Source: WJMD01 sp964596015 | Lineage (GTDB): Bacteria > Joyebacterota > Joyebacteria > Joyebacterales > Joyebacteraceae | Assembly (NCBI GenBank): GCA_964596015.1 | Contig: CAZQSB010000010.1 | Location: forward strand, 1 to 64,000 | Length of the DNA stretch: 64,000 nucleotides | Direction: 5' to 3' | Shown: piece after piece, positions 26,323-35,856 of the stretch | Numbering within the stretch: position 1 is the first letter of the stretch | Layout of the letters: every line of letters starts with the position of its first letter | Translations under genes and position numbers: made by a program | Notes under the pieces: model-generated | The model's database searches: none | What the model was told of the DNA's origin: nothing | The model's input: the letters and a program-made list of their open reading frames with translations, nothing else

Positions 26323-28279
26323 ATGGAGACACTTCTGAGCGTTCTCGTCGGCATCGGGCTCGCCGCGGCGGTCGGTTTTCGCGTGTTCGTTCCGTTCCTC
26401 ATCGTCAGCATCGCCGCTCTTTCAGGGCACCTCGAACTGTCGCCGGGATTCGAGTGGGTTGGAACGTGGTACGCGCTCATCGCGTTCACCGTGGCGTCGG
26501 GCCTCGAGGTCGCCAGCTACTGGATACCCTGGCTCGATAACATGCTGGACGTCATCGCTACCCCCGTCGCGATCGTCGCCGGCACGGTCATCGCGGCCTC
26601 GGTCGTCTCCGACATGTCACCCTTCCTGCGATGGTCGCTGGCCGTCATCGCGGGCGTCGGAGTGGCCGGTGTCGTGCAGAGCGCGACGGTGGGGCTGAGG
26701 GGAGCGACCGCCGTGACGACGGGAGGGCTCGGCAACCCCGTCGTCTCGACGGCGGAGCTCGGCGGTTCGATCGCGGCCTCGGTCCTGTCGATCGCGGCCC
26801 CGGTCATGGCCATCCTGATCGTCGCGCTCGTCGTTTTCATCCTGGTGACCCGCATGCGGTGGATTGCCGGGAGGGGCCTCTCGTGTCTGATGGTCCTTCT
26901 GCTCGCGGCGGCCTCGGCCGGCTGCTCCGGTGAGCCCGACCGCCCGAAACACCTCGTCCTCATTTCGATCGACACGGCCCGCGCCGACCACTACGGGTTC
27001 CTCGGGAACCTTCACGTCAAGACCCCCAGGCTCGACGCCCTGGCCGCGGAGTCGATCGTCTACACCGATTGCATGACGGTGGCCTCGACGACTCTCGCGT
27101 CGCATGTCTCGCTCTTCACGGGCCTCTATCCTCATCATCACGGCACGCCGAGGAACGGTTACATCGTCAACGAACAGAACAGGATGCTCCCGGAGATTCT
27201 CAGGGACGAGGGGTTCACCACAGCGGGTTTCGCGGCCGCATTCTCCCTCGACAAGAGGTTCGGCTTCTCCCAGGGGTTCGACCATTACGATCAGGAGTTC
27301 GACGTGCTGGTCGGGGACCCCTCCATTGACCAGAACCAGCGGCGGGCGAAGAGCGTCACCGACGCCGTCGTAGGGTACCTCGACCGAGTGGGTGTTCCCG
27401 AACGGCTGTTCCTCNNNNNNNNNNGTGCACTACTTCGACCCGCACCGCCCGTACGACGCGCCGCCCCCCTTCGAGACGCTCTACGACCCGGCGGGACGTG
27501 AGGGGCTCCCCCCGATCGAGGCGATCATCAGGTCTGAGGACGTTCCGCGGGAGAGGCTCAACGAGTACGTTCCCCGGCACCACATGCAGTACGGCGCAGA
27601 GATCTCGTACGCCGATCACCACATCGGGCGCCTCATCGAGGACCTCGACGCCCGTGGGCTCCTGGATGATGCGGTCGTCGTTGTGTCAACAGACCACGGC
27701 GAGTCGCTCTGGGAGCACTCCGAACCGTTCAACCACGGATTCACCGTCTACCAGTCCGTGATGCGCTCGCTGTGTCTCATCCGTCTTCCGGAGGCCGCAG
27801 CCAGAGCATGCCGCATCGACGGCGTGGTCGCCAACATCGACGTTCTCCCGACCGCGCTCGACATCCTGGGGATCGAGTGTCCGGAGGGACTTGACGGCGA
27901 AGCGTTGCCGCTCTATCCCTCGCAGGCGCGCAACGAGGCGCGCACCCGATTCGGTGAGGCCACCAAGCCGTGGTCAGAACCACGCCGGGACGGTACGTGG
28001 TACAACGCGTCCAACGCGCGCTGTGTCCGTCGCGGGCCACACAAGTTCGTGCGGGTGCCCTACGAGGGGAAGAGGGAACTCTACAACGTCCTCGAGGATC
28101 CGGACGAGTGGCACAATCTGCTGGAGGAACCGTCCCCCCGGATCGCCGCGTTGGCGGCCGACCTCGCATCGGAGCTTGCGGCCTGGTCGGCGTCGGCCGA
28201 CCCGTTCCCGTCCGGGTTCGACCCGTCGCAGCGCGAGGAGACCGTCGAACGGCTGAGGAGTCTGGGGTACCTGGACTAG
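26323..28279 (+). CDS. DUF4126 membrane domain fused to sulfatase-like (alkaline phosphatase superfamily) hydrolase; interrupted by a 10-N assembly gap
   Basis: Residues about 1-180 are a DUF4126 membrane domain with several helices. In the same frame, with no stop, follows a stretch that would itself serve as a lipoprotein signal (MVLLLAAASAGC) and then a sulfatase-like hydrolase: LVLISIDTARADHYGF, STTLASHVSLFTGLYP, VVVSTDHGESLWEH, ending VERLRSLGYLD. The nucleophile position carries Thr/Ser instead of the Cys of formylglycine sulfatases, so phosphodiesterase or phosphoethanolamine-transferase chemistry is more likely. Ten N at 27415-27424 shift the frame by one. Both flanks end on codon boundaries (FL before, VHYFDPH after), so the real gene is probably intact and the gap length nominal. 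Confidence 0.82.
27415..27424. other. Assembly gap (10 N)
   Basis: Ten ambiguous bases inside the sulfatase-like coding region. Ten is not a multiple of three, while the sequence on both sides is in good coding frame, so the gap size is not real. Confidence 0.98.
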
Positions 28280-28305
28280 AACCCATGCTGTCGGGGAGGA
28301 GCTCC

Positions 28306-29937
28306 ATGGGCTTCGTACTCGTCGGAGAGGTCGGCGGGGAACGCGTCGAGCTGTCGCTGACCGACGGCGACCAGGTTGTCGGGAGAAGCGCAGACGCCGA
28401 TCTGAACATCGACCATCCGAACGTCTCGAGACGTCACGCGCGACTGGCGGTGGGGGACGAGGGCATCGTCGTCGAGGACCTCGGCAGCAGGAACGGTACC
28501 CGTGTCAACGGTCGGAGGATCACCGCGCCGACGAGCCTGGCTCCCGGCGACGTTGTCGCCTTCGCCGACGCGAAACTGCATCTCGAGAGCGGGCGCGCAC
28601 CTGATGCCGATCTCGACCTCAACATGACCGCGGTCGCGACATCGACCCTCTCGATCGCGGAGGTCCGCGAGAGCGGCGGAAGGCGTGGCGGAAAGAGCGG
28701 GCTCTTCCGGGCCCTCGCGGAGGCGGGGGAGTTCCTCGTCGCCGACCGTCCTCTCGCGACGCTCTACGAGGACGTGCTCGACCTCGTCGAGGGAGCCATC
28801 GACTGCGACCGCGTCGTGCTTCTGTCCATAGAGGGCGACCTGGGCGAGCCTTCCGTGACTGCCTCGCGCGCCCGCCGCGGCGGGTCCGGCCGGGGACTCT
28901 CGCTCTCGAGAACGATGATCCGGCAGGTCCTCGACGACGGGGTCTCGCTCCTCACGACGGACGCCCAGCAGGATGAGCGGTTCGCGGAGCAGGCGAGCGT
29001 CATCTCGCAGGGCGTCCGCGCCGCGATGGCCGCACCGCTTTTCGACAACCGCAGGATCATCGGGCTGCTCTACGCCGACACGACCCAGCCCGGCTCCGCC
29101 TACGGAGATGACGAACTCCGGACCTTCACCGCGCTCGCGAATCTCATCGCCGTCAAGATCACGCAGGCCCGCCTGACAGAAGCGGAGAAGGAGCGCCTCC
29201 GGCTGGAGCGCGAGCTCGACACCGCCCGAGAGATCATCGACCACATCCTGCCCGAGAGCGTCGCCGGCGCCGACGACTACGATGTTGCCGTGTACTACGA
29301 ACCCTGCACCGAGGTCGGAGGCGACCTCTACGACGTGAGGCACCTCGACGACGGGAGGACCGTGATCGTGGCGGGTGACGTCGCGGGAAAGGGGTTGGGT
29401 GCGGCGGTTCTCGTCTCAAGCATCGTGCCGGCCACGCGCCTTCTGCTGTCGCGGGGCGGCGACCTCGCCCACGCCGCGCGAGAGCTCAACCAGCAGGTCT
29501 TCTCGTCGACCGATCCGATGCGCTACGCGACGCTCTTCCTCGGCGTTCTCGATCGTGCAAGCGGGCGCCTCGACTACGTCAACGCGGGACACAACGCTCC
29601 CGTTCTCATCTCCCCGGACGGGGAGGTCCGCGAGGTGAGCGCGACAGGCGTGCCGATCGGTCTCATGGAAGAGGCTCCGTTCGCCGCGGAGTCGCTCACT
29701 CTGGTCCCGGGGTCTCTTCTGGCGGCGTTCAGCGACGGCATCGACGAGGCGCTCGGACCGGACGACGAGTTCTACGAGACGGAACGTATCCGCGCCCTTC
29801 TGCTGGAACGCCGGTCGCTCCCGGCCTCTTCGATCGTCGAGGCGGCCATCGACGACGTGCGGTCGTTCACGAGGGGGGCCCCTCAGTCCGACGACATCGT
29901 GCTCCTCGTCGTGAAACGGGCCGGCCCGCGCGCCTAG
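28306..29937 (+). CDS. FHA-GAF-PP2C (SpoIIE/RsbU-like) phosphatase
   Basis: 543-residue cytosolic signalling protein. The start ATG follows GGGGAGGAGC, 26 bases after the hydrolase gene. Domains: FHA phosphothreonine-binding fold at about 15-90 (GRSADADLNIDHPNVSRRHA, LGSRNGTRVNG); GAF sensor at about 125-285 (AAPLFDNRRIIGLLYADT); a short coiled coil (TEAEKERLRLERELDTAREI); SpoIIE-type PP2C at about 310-540 (TEVGGDLYDV, VIVAGDVAGKGLGAA, YVNAGHNAPVL, FSDGIDEA, SDDIVLLVVK). It likely dephosphorylates a Ser/Thr-phosphoprotein in response to a small molecule. A Ser/Thr kinase lies two genes downstream, and FHA domains bind kinase products, so the two may be partners. Confidence 0.93.
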   Translation: MGFVLVGEVGGERVELSLTDGDQVVGRSADADLNIDHPNVSRRHARLAVGDEGIVVEDLGSRNGTRVNGRRITAPTSLAPGDVVAFADAKLHLESGRAPDADLDLNMTAVATSTLSIAEVRESGGRRGGKSGLFRALAEAGEFLVADRPLATLYEDVLDLVEGAIDCDRVVLLSIEGDLGEPSVTASRARRGGSGRGLSLSRTMIRQVLDDGVSLLTTDAQQDERFAEQASVISQGVRAAMAAPLFDNRRIIGLLYADTTQPGSAYGDDELRTFTALANLIAVKITQARLTEAEKERLRLERELDTAREIIDHILPESVAGADDYDVAVYYEPCTEVGGDLYDVRHLDDGRTVIVAGDVAGKGLGAAVLVSSIVPATRLLLSRGGDLAHAARELNQQVFSSTDPMRYATLFLGVLDRASGRLDYVNAGHNAPVLISPDGEVREVSATGVPIGLMEEAPFAAESLTLVPGSLLAAFSDGIDEALGPDDEFYETERIRALLLERRSLPASSIVEAAIDDVRSFTRGAPQSDDIVLLVVKRAGPRA

Positions 29938-29982
29938 AACGGGCGGCCGTCGCCTCTTCCTGAGCTTACTGAGACATATTCA

Positions 29983-30011
29983 TTGCCGGGGCAGGCCATT
30001 TCGGGTATCAT
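29983..30011 (+). promoter_or_regulatory. Promoter of the FlgD-tailed secreted protein gene
   Basis: TTGCCG (29983-29988), 17-base spacer, TATCAT (30006-30011), in a noticeably A+T-richer 200-base gap. Confidence 0.75.
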
Positions 30012-30136
30012 TTCCTGGTGCCGCGTTTTGCGCAACCGCGCACGCAGACAACTACATCGAACACGAGATCGGATGCCCGGGGCCTGGCGGCGCCACGTCG
30101 GCCGCATGTGAGACGGCGTTCCGAGGGGAGACAGCA

Positions 30137-32047
30137 ATGCGGACCTGCTACTGCATCGTGTGGATGTTCCTCCTGTTTGTCGTGGCGACCACGAGCGGCC
30201 TCGCCCAGAGCCCGCTCGTCAACCCCAGCTACGACGCGTTCGTCGCGGACGCGAGCACCGGCTATGTCTGGGGTTTCAGGGACACGCTCGGCACGGCGCT
30301 CAATCTCGACGACCCCTTCCTGGACATCAGCGGACTCGCGCTGACGCAGGACGGCAAGGTCCTCGTCAGCGATTACCTGTCCGGCATCAGCCTGCTCGAC
30401 CCCGACACCCTCGGCGTGTCTGTCGTCGACCCGTACGCGTACTCGGCCGTCGACGTCTACCCGGACGGCGACACGGACGACATCTTCTTCATCACAGGGA
30501 TCGGCTACTCGGAGCTCTACGTTCTCCTGGGCGGAAGCGCGCCGTCGGAGTTCGTCACGAGTTTCTCCGGCGAGCCCGTCGACCTCCAGATCGCCCCGCT
30601 CGGTCCGAACCAGGGCAACCTCTACGTGCTGCTCCGGCCGTACTCCGACCCGCCGGTGCTCATGGAGTACGAGCGCACGGGACCGACGACAGTCGTGTCC
30701 GAAGGCCCGGTCGTTGCCTCGGCCCCCAGCGGCGCCGTGAACTTCGCGATCCGCCCTGACGGTTCTCTCGTGCTTCTCGACAGCACGGACGGGATGTTCG
30801 ACGTCGGGAACGATGGTTCGCTGACGCATTTCGGTCCCGCCGGGAGCGGCACCTGGGAGAAGATCGACATCGCGGCCGACGGCACCATCTACGTCACGGA
30901 CGAACAGATGGGACTCATCCACCGCTTCGAGCCCGATGGTACCCTCATCCCGCCGGACATCGGCATCCTCACCATGCCGGCGGCGGTCGCCGCGCCCGGG
31001 TTCACGCCCTCGGCGCCGGGCTCGACCATCGTCGTGAACCCGATCCCCGAGGTCGAGATCACGTTCGAGGAGGTCACCGGCGGTGGCTACACCACGGCCT
31101 ACACGACGCCGTCGACGAGCCGCACCAGTCCGGGCGGCAACACGCTCCCGGACTACGCCGTCGCTCCGAGCGGCCGGGACGACTACACATACGTGACGCT
31201 CTCCTCCTCGGCCGACTACGAGAACCTGATCCAGGTCGACATCTTCCTGGCCGGCTCGCGGTTCTTCTACGCGTACGGGACGGGGCAGGAGTTCCGCGAC
31301 GTGACGGTCGAGGGCAGCATCGAGGACGCCAGAGGGACCATCCCGAGGTTCACCGCGCTCGAGCCGCCGACGGGGCGCGACGGCGACGTGGCCGAGGCCG
31401 TTCTCGTCGAGGACACCCGGGCCCTCAGCGTCGTCATCGCTGACAAGTTCGACCGGCTCTACGACATGCTCAGGGGCGGACAGCACAACCCGTCGGACAC
31501 GCCGGACCTCGATTACGTGAAGCTCATCCTGATCGAGTACGTGGACCGGGCGTGGAAGCTCTACAACAGCAGCCAGACGCCCGCGGCGATCGACGAGCTT
31601 CTGGACCTGAACGAGCAGATACGGCACTACGCCGGAAGCGCCATTCCGAACTCGCCCGGCGACCCGGAAGGCAACATCGCGGGAGAGATGCTCTCGCGCT
31701 CGAAGACGCTCATCTTCAGCCTCTCGCGGCTCTTCCTGCCGCCCGAGGGCTCGACGGGGGTCGAGGACGGGACGCAGTCGTTGTCACTCTCGGGCCCGAA
31801 CCCCTCCCGAGGTGTGTGTCGGTTCTCGCTTCAGGGTCCGGCGGGCGCTCCGGTCACGGCCAGGATCTACGACGTCGGCGGCCGCGAGGTCGTCACGCTC
31901 TTCGAAGGCATGCTCGGTCGCTCGGGCAGGTCGATCGTCTGGGACGGGACCGACGACCAGGGCCGCAGGGTCGCTTCGGGAGTCTATCTGACCCTCGTCA
32001 GTACGCCGGAGGCCCAGGTCACCGGCAAGATCGTCTTCGTACGCTAG
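30137..32047 (+). CDS. Secreted propeller-like protein with FlgD-like C-terminal domain
   Basis: 636 residues with a signal peptide (about 1-24, ending TSGLAQ) and a GGGGAGA ribosome site. Residues about 50-310 contain blade-like repeats (LALTQDGKVLVSDYLSG, FAIRPDGSLVLLDSTDG, IAADGTIYVTDEQMG) that suggest an NHL/SMP-30-like propeller. A middle region follows with no family I recognise. The end is an FlgD-like Ig domain (SLSGPNPSRGVCRFSL, ARIYDVGGREVVTLF, VWDGTDDQGRRVASGVYL). FlgD-like C-terminal domains are common on exported proteins in FCB-type phyla and may help export or surface attachment. No catalytic residues are seen. Confidence 0.82.
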   Translation: MRTCYCIVWMFLLFVVATTSGLAQSPLVNPSYDAFVADASTGYVWGFRDTLGTALNLDDPFLDISGLALTQDGKVLVSDYLSGISLLDPDTLGVSVVDPYAYSAVDVYPDGDTDDIFFITGIGYSELYVLLGGSAPSEFVTSFSGEPVDLQIAPLGPNQGNLYVLLRPYSDPPVLMEYERTGPTTVVSEGPVVASAPSGAVNFAIRPDGSLVLLDSTDGMFDVGNDGSLTHFGPAGSGTWEKIDIAADGTIYVTDEQMGLIHRFEPDGTLIPPDIGILTMPAAVAAPGFTPSAPGSTIVVNPIPEVEITFEEVTGGGYTTAYTTPSTSRTSPGGNTLPDYAVAPSGRDDYTYVTLSSSADYENLIQVDIFLAGSRFFYAYGTGQEFRDVTVEGSIEDARGTIPRFTALEPPTGRDGDVAEAVLVEDTRALSVVIADKFDRLYDMLRGGQHNPSDTPDLDYVKLILIEYVDRAWKLYNSSQTPAAIDELLDLNEQIRHYAGSAIPNSPGDPEGNIAGEMLSRSKTLIFSLSRLFLPPEGSTGVEDGTQSLSLSGPNPSRGVCRFSLQGPAGAPVTARIYDVGGREVVTLFEGMLGRSGRSIVWDGTDDQGRRVASGVYLTLVSTPEAQVTGKIVFVR

Positions 32048-32170
32048 AGAGAGGCAGCGGCGAACGCAGACGGCGCCGGCCGGGGGTCACCTCCGCCGGC
32101 GTCGTCCGCTTCCGGGCCTGACCGGCCCCGCGCCGGTGCGACCCCCGTCCGGAACCAGCACGGAGCGGCC
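32048..32170. other. Short intergenic gap with imperfect GC hairpin
   Basis: 123 bases. An imperfect inverted repeat (GAC-GCGCCGG with CCGGCG-CGTC) could fold after the stop at 32047, but no T-run follows. I see no promoter for the kinase gene here, so it may be co-transcribed with the gene before it. Confidence 0.35.
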
Positions 32171-35100
32171 GTGAACGTGATCGGCAGGACCATCTCCCAC
32201 TATCGGATCGATGATGAACTCGGCCGCGGCGGCATGGGCGTCGTCTTCGCCGCCGAGGACGTCAAGCTCGGCCGCCGCGTCGCCATCAAGATGCTGCCCG
32301 CCGAGATCACGGGCGACCACGACCGCGTCGCGCGCTTCATGCGCGAGGCGCAGGCCACCTCCGCCATCAATCATCCCAACATCGCGACCATCTACGAGAT
32401 CGACGAGGTCGACGGCGCCCTCTTCATCGCGATGGAGTTCATCGACGGGCGGACGCTGCGTGAGCTGATGTCCTCGTGCCCGCTCGACGCGGCGACGGTG
32501 CTCGACGTCTCCCGGCAGCTCGCCTCCGGTCTCGGGAGAGCGCACGAGCTGGGCATCGTTCATCGTGACATCAAGCCCGAGAACGTCATGCTGCGCCCCG
32601 ACGGGATCGTCAAGATCCTCGACTTCGGACTCGCGAAGCTCACCGAGGAGACGGCCGCGACCGACGAGACGGGCCGGATGCCGCTCACCGAGGCGGGGAT
32701 GATCCTGGGCACGGCGCGCTACATGTCCCCCGAGCAGGCCCAGGGACTCATGGTCGACGCCCGCTCGGACGTGTTCTCGGTGGCCGCCGTCCTCTATGAG
32801 ATGGCGACCGGCCGCCCCGCGTTCCCGGGGGACAACCGGGTGGCGGTCCAGTACGCGGTCGTCAACGCCTCTCCGGAGCCCATCCCATCGGACCGCGGGC
32901 TCCCCTCGGGATTCGCCGACATCGTCGCGCGGGGCCTCGCCAAGTCGCCTGACGACAGGCATCCCAACTGCGTGGCGATGGCTGAGAGCCTGAGAGAGCT
33001 CGGGGAGACCGTCGCCGCTCATCCCGAGCGAACCGGCGCCGCGTGGACCGTCGCGACCGGCGTCGTGTCCGTCGCCGCAGACACCTCCACGTCGCCGCAT
33101 CGCTCCGTGACGGTCCTTCCGTTCCGCAACGTGACAGGGGCGCCGGAGGCCGACTGGCTGAGGTCCGGCCTTCAGGTCATGCTCTCGAGCGACCTGGCGC
33201 ACACTCCGTCGGTCCGCGTCGTCGAGCCCGAACGCCTCAACGCGGTTCTGTCCGACCTCAAGCTCGAGGGCGCTCTGCAGTTCGATGCCGCGACCGTCCG
33301 CTCCATCGCCGAGTACGTGAACGCGGACACCGTCGTGAGCGGCGGTTTCGTCAAGCTCGGCGCCGCCACGCGGGTGGACGTCGTCGTGTCCCAGCCCGCC
33401 ACAGGTGCTGAGAAGCGCGTCAAGGTCGAGACGGCTGACGACGCCGAGTTGCTGGCGAGCGTCGCCCACATCGCCGCCGAGGTCCTGAGGTCTGTCGAGA
33501 CCGGGGCGGAGCGCGACCTCGTCACGACCATGGTGGGGGAGAAGGGCTCGCGGGACCCGGACGCGATCAGGGCGTATGTCGACGGACTGACGAGGCTCTA
33601 CCGTGGCGACAATCTTGCCGCGGCCGAGCTCTTCGAGAGAGCGACAGAGCTCGACCCCGGCTTCGCGATGGCCCACACGTACCTTGGCGCTGCCCTCACC
33701 AACCTCGGCCGGGACGACGACGCAGCGGAGAAACTGCAGCGAGCCGTCGAGCTCTCGGGCGACCTGCCCAGGACCGACCGGCTCTTCGTCGCGGCCCGGC
33801 AGGCCCTCGCGGCAGGAGACCCGGGCAGGGCCATCGAGGCGCTCGAGGAACTCACGACACTCCTTCCGAACAACCTGGGGGCCTTCTACGAGCTGGCGCT
33901 GTCGCACGAACTGGTCGGGAACTGGGACGAGGCGACGGAGAACCTCGAACGTGTCGTCTCGCTCGACCCGAAGTTCGGCGCCGCGCTCTTCGCGCTCGGC
34001 CGCGTCCAGATCAAGAAGGGACGCTCGGAGAAGGCGCTCGAGTACCTGACCGGCGCCCTTTCCCAGAGCATCCTGAGCGGCAACCGCGAGGCCGAGGCGA
34101 CCGTCCGGAACGCGATCGGTCTCGCTCACTTCTACCTCGACAGACACGATGACGCGCTCAATCACTATTCGCAGAGTCTCGAGATCAAGCGGGACATCGG
34201 CGACGAGCGCGGGATGAGCGCGACCCTCTCGAACATGGCCGTCGTCTATCAGGTGCGGGGCGACTTCGATCGCTCTGTGGCCACGTACAGGGAGGCACTG
34301 GCGATCAGCGAGCGCCTGGGTGACACGCAGGGACTCGCCGAGAACCTCATCAATCTCGGGACCGTTCACGAAGAGATGGGGCAATTTGTCGAGGCGCTCG
34401 ACTGCTACAAGCGCGCCCTGGACATCGAGACGGAGCTCGGCGACCGCATGGCCGAGATCCTCTGCCTGAACGACATCGGGAACGTCTATCTCACACAGGG
34501 CCGCATCGACGACGCGCAGGTCTACATCGAGCGCGCCCTCGATGTGCGGAAGAACATCGGCGAGAAGAAGGGTGTCGGCATTTCGCTCAACTGCCTCGGG
34601 ACCATCGCGCGGCTCAGGGGGCAGTACGAGCGAGCCCTCGCGAAGCACCTCGAGGCGCTCGAGCTCTTCCGCGAGACGAAGTGGAGGACGGGAGAGGCCG
34701 AGACGCTCGTCTGCATGGCGTTCGTCATGGCAGGCCGGGGCCGCTTCACGGCGGCGCTCGAGTCGCTCGAAGAGGCTTCGGCGGTCTACGCGGAGATGTC
34801 GGACCGGAGCGGTCTGGCGGTGGTCTCCACGGCTCTCGCCGACGTCGAATGCTCGCTGGGAACGTGCGAACGCGCCATCGAGCGCGTCGATCGTGCGCTC
34901 GATGAAGCGGAGAAGCTCGGCAACAGCGAACTCGTCGCCGCGGCGCTCCTGACGCGCGGTCGGCTCAAGAGGCTTACCGGCAAGCTCGATGCCGCCGTAT
35001 CCGATCTCACGACCGCCGCCGACGCGGCGGAGAGGTGCGGGACCCGTGTCACGCTGCTGCGCGCCCGGATCGAGCTCGGACGGGCGCTCGCGGCGCGCGA

Positions 35101-35464
35101 CGCCGCGGAGGAGGCAAGGACGCTCCTCTCGGGGGTTCTCGAAGAGGTCGGTTCGCTCCGCCTGGGTTCCCTGGAGCCGGAGGCGAGGCTTGCTCTGGCG
35201 GAGTCGCTCGAAGTCGCCGGGGAGAGCGCGGCCGCGTTCGAGTCCGCCCGCAACGCCGCGTCACAGGCTGAATCGATCGGCGACCGCGATACGGCCATCC
35301 TCGCGCATGCCCTCGCGGGGAGGACCGCCGAGCAGGACGACGCGCGCGAAGAGCACGGGGCCGCCGCGAGGCGGCTCGCCGACGCGCTCGCGTCAGAGTT
35401 CGGCGAGGAGAGCGCCTCCTACTTGAACAGACCAGATCTTCAGGCATCGCTTCCGCGGTCGTAA
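32171..35464 (+). CDS. Serine/threonine protein kinase with FlgO/TolB-like domain and long TPR array
   Basis: 1097 residues, predicted cytosolic; no clear membrane helix. Kinase domain at about 8-275: glycine loop LGRGGMGVVF, Lys40 in VAIKML, catalytic Asp133 in HRDIKPENV, DFGLAKL, activation segment ending GTARYMSPEQAQG. Residues about 310-430 resemble the nucleotide-free FlgO/TolB-like fold often found behind such kinases (VTVLPFRNVTGAP). From about 445 to the end are many TPR units (AEEMGQ-type and DALNHYSQSLEIKRDIGDER, ALDCYKRALDIETELGDR), a protein-interaction scaffold. The GTG start is supported by GGAGCGG; the GTG two codons later is equally possible. Partner phosphatase candidate: the FHA-PP2C protein upstream. 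Confidence 0.93.
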   Translation: MNVIGRTISHYRIDDELGRGGMGVVFAAEDVKLGRRVAIKMLPAEITGDHDRVARFMREAQATSAINHPNIATIYEIDEVDGALFIAMEFIDGRTLRELMSSCPLDAATVLDVSRQLASGLGRAHELGIVHRDIKPENVMLRPDGIVKILDFGLAKLTEETAATDETGRMPLTEAGMILGTARYMSPEQAQGLMVDARSDVFSVAAVLYEMATGRPAFPGDNRVAVQYAVVNASPEPIPSDRGLPSGFADIVARGLAKSPDDRHPNCVAMAESLRELGETVAAHPERTGAAWTVATGVVSVAADTSTSPHRSVTVLPFRNVTGAPEADWLRSGLQVMLSSDLAHTPSVRVVEPERLNAVLSDLKLEGALQFDAATVRSIAEYVNADTVVSGGFVKLGAATRVDVVVSQPATGAEKRVKVETADDAELLASVAHIAAEVLRSVETGAERDLVTTMVGEKGSRDPDAIRAYVDGLTRLYRGDNLAAAELFERATELDPGFAMAHTYLGAALTNLGRDDDAAEKLQRAVELSGDLPRTDRLFVAARQALAAGDPGRAIEALEELTTLLPNNLGAFYELALSHELVGNWDEATENLERVVSLDPKFGAALFALGRVQIKKGRSEKALEYLTGALSQSILSGNREAEATVRNAIGLAHFYLDRHDDALNHYSQSLEIKRDIGDERGMSATLSNMAVVYQVRGDFDRSVATYREALAISERLGDTQGLAENLINLGTVHEEMGQFVEALDCYKRALDIETELGDRMAEILCLNDIGNVYLTQGRIDDAQVYIERALDVRKNIGEKKGVGISLNCLGTIARLRGQYERALAKHLEALELFRETKWRTGEAETLVCMAFVMAGRGRFTAALESLEEASAVYAEMSDRSGLAVVSTALADVECSLGTCERAIERVDRALDEAEKLGNSELVAAALLTRGRLKRLTGKLDAAVSDLTTAADAAERCGTRVTLLRARIELGRALAARDAAEEARTLLSGVLEEVGSLRLGSLEPEARLALAESLEVAGESAAAFESARNAASQAESIGDRDTAILAHALAGRTAEQDDAREEHGAAARRLADALASEFGEESASYLNRPDLQASLPRS

Positions 35465-35856
35465 GAACAGGTCGACCACGTCGTGAAATCGCTTCTGGCC
35501 GAGCGCGGATAGGCCGTCTCTCCCGGGAACGTCAGGTTGAACCGCCCGGACCCGGGGGAGAGCCACCGGCCGTGTTTCCCGCGGGCTCTCCCTCCCGCGG
35601 GCTCCCTGTCGACCGACAGATCTCTCCCACAGAACAGACATTCCAGACAGCGCCGGGCGAGCTCTGCGCCGCTGCTCCCGTGAGCATCGCGAAGCAGAAG
35701 AGTGTCCGTCGGCGAACGGTCATTCATAAACAAATCATACGTAGACGAATTTTATTGATTGACATTGTTGGCTCAGCATGTTTGACTCATGCGTGCTTGA
35801 GCGACACGCGGCCCGCGAGCCGCGGAGGCAGGAGGATAGCGGAAGGGAGGCCTGTG
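35465..35856. promoter_or_regulatory. 392-base intergenic region with an AT-rich island ahead of the cytochrome locus
   Basis: No gene I can support. A strongly A+T-rich island at about 35720-35790 stands out against the high-GC background. It contains TTGACA (35759-35764), a second TTGACT (35782-35787) and a GCATG/CATGC inverted repeat (35776-35792). I could not find a good -10 at the right spacing, which would fit an activator-dependent promoter. Small open frames on the minus strand here are not convincing. Confidence 0.4.

Noticed and set aside
26323..28279. Formylglycine-dependent sulfatase
   Set aside because: The active-site motif has no Cys (STTLASH); only the general superfamily can be claimed.
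35440..35733. Minus-strand frames between the kinase gene and the cytochrome locus, one with a CLECLFCGRD motif, one with a signal-peptide-like start
   Set aside because: No ribosome site or promoter at usable distance, no recognisable domain, and two frames overlap each other; more likely chance.
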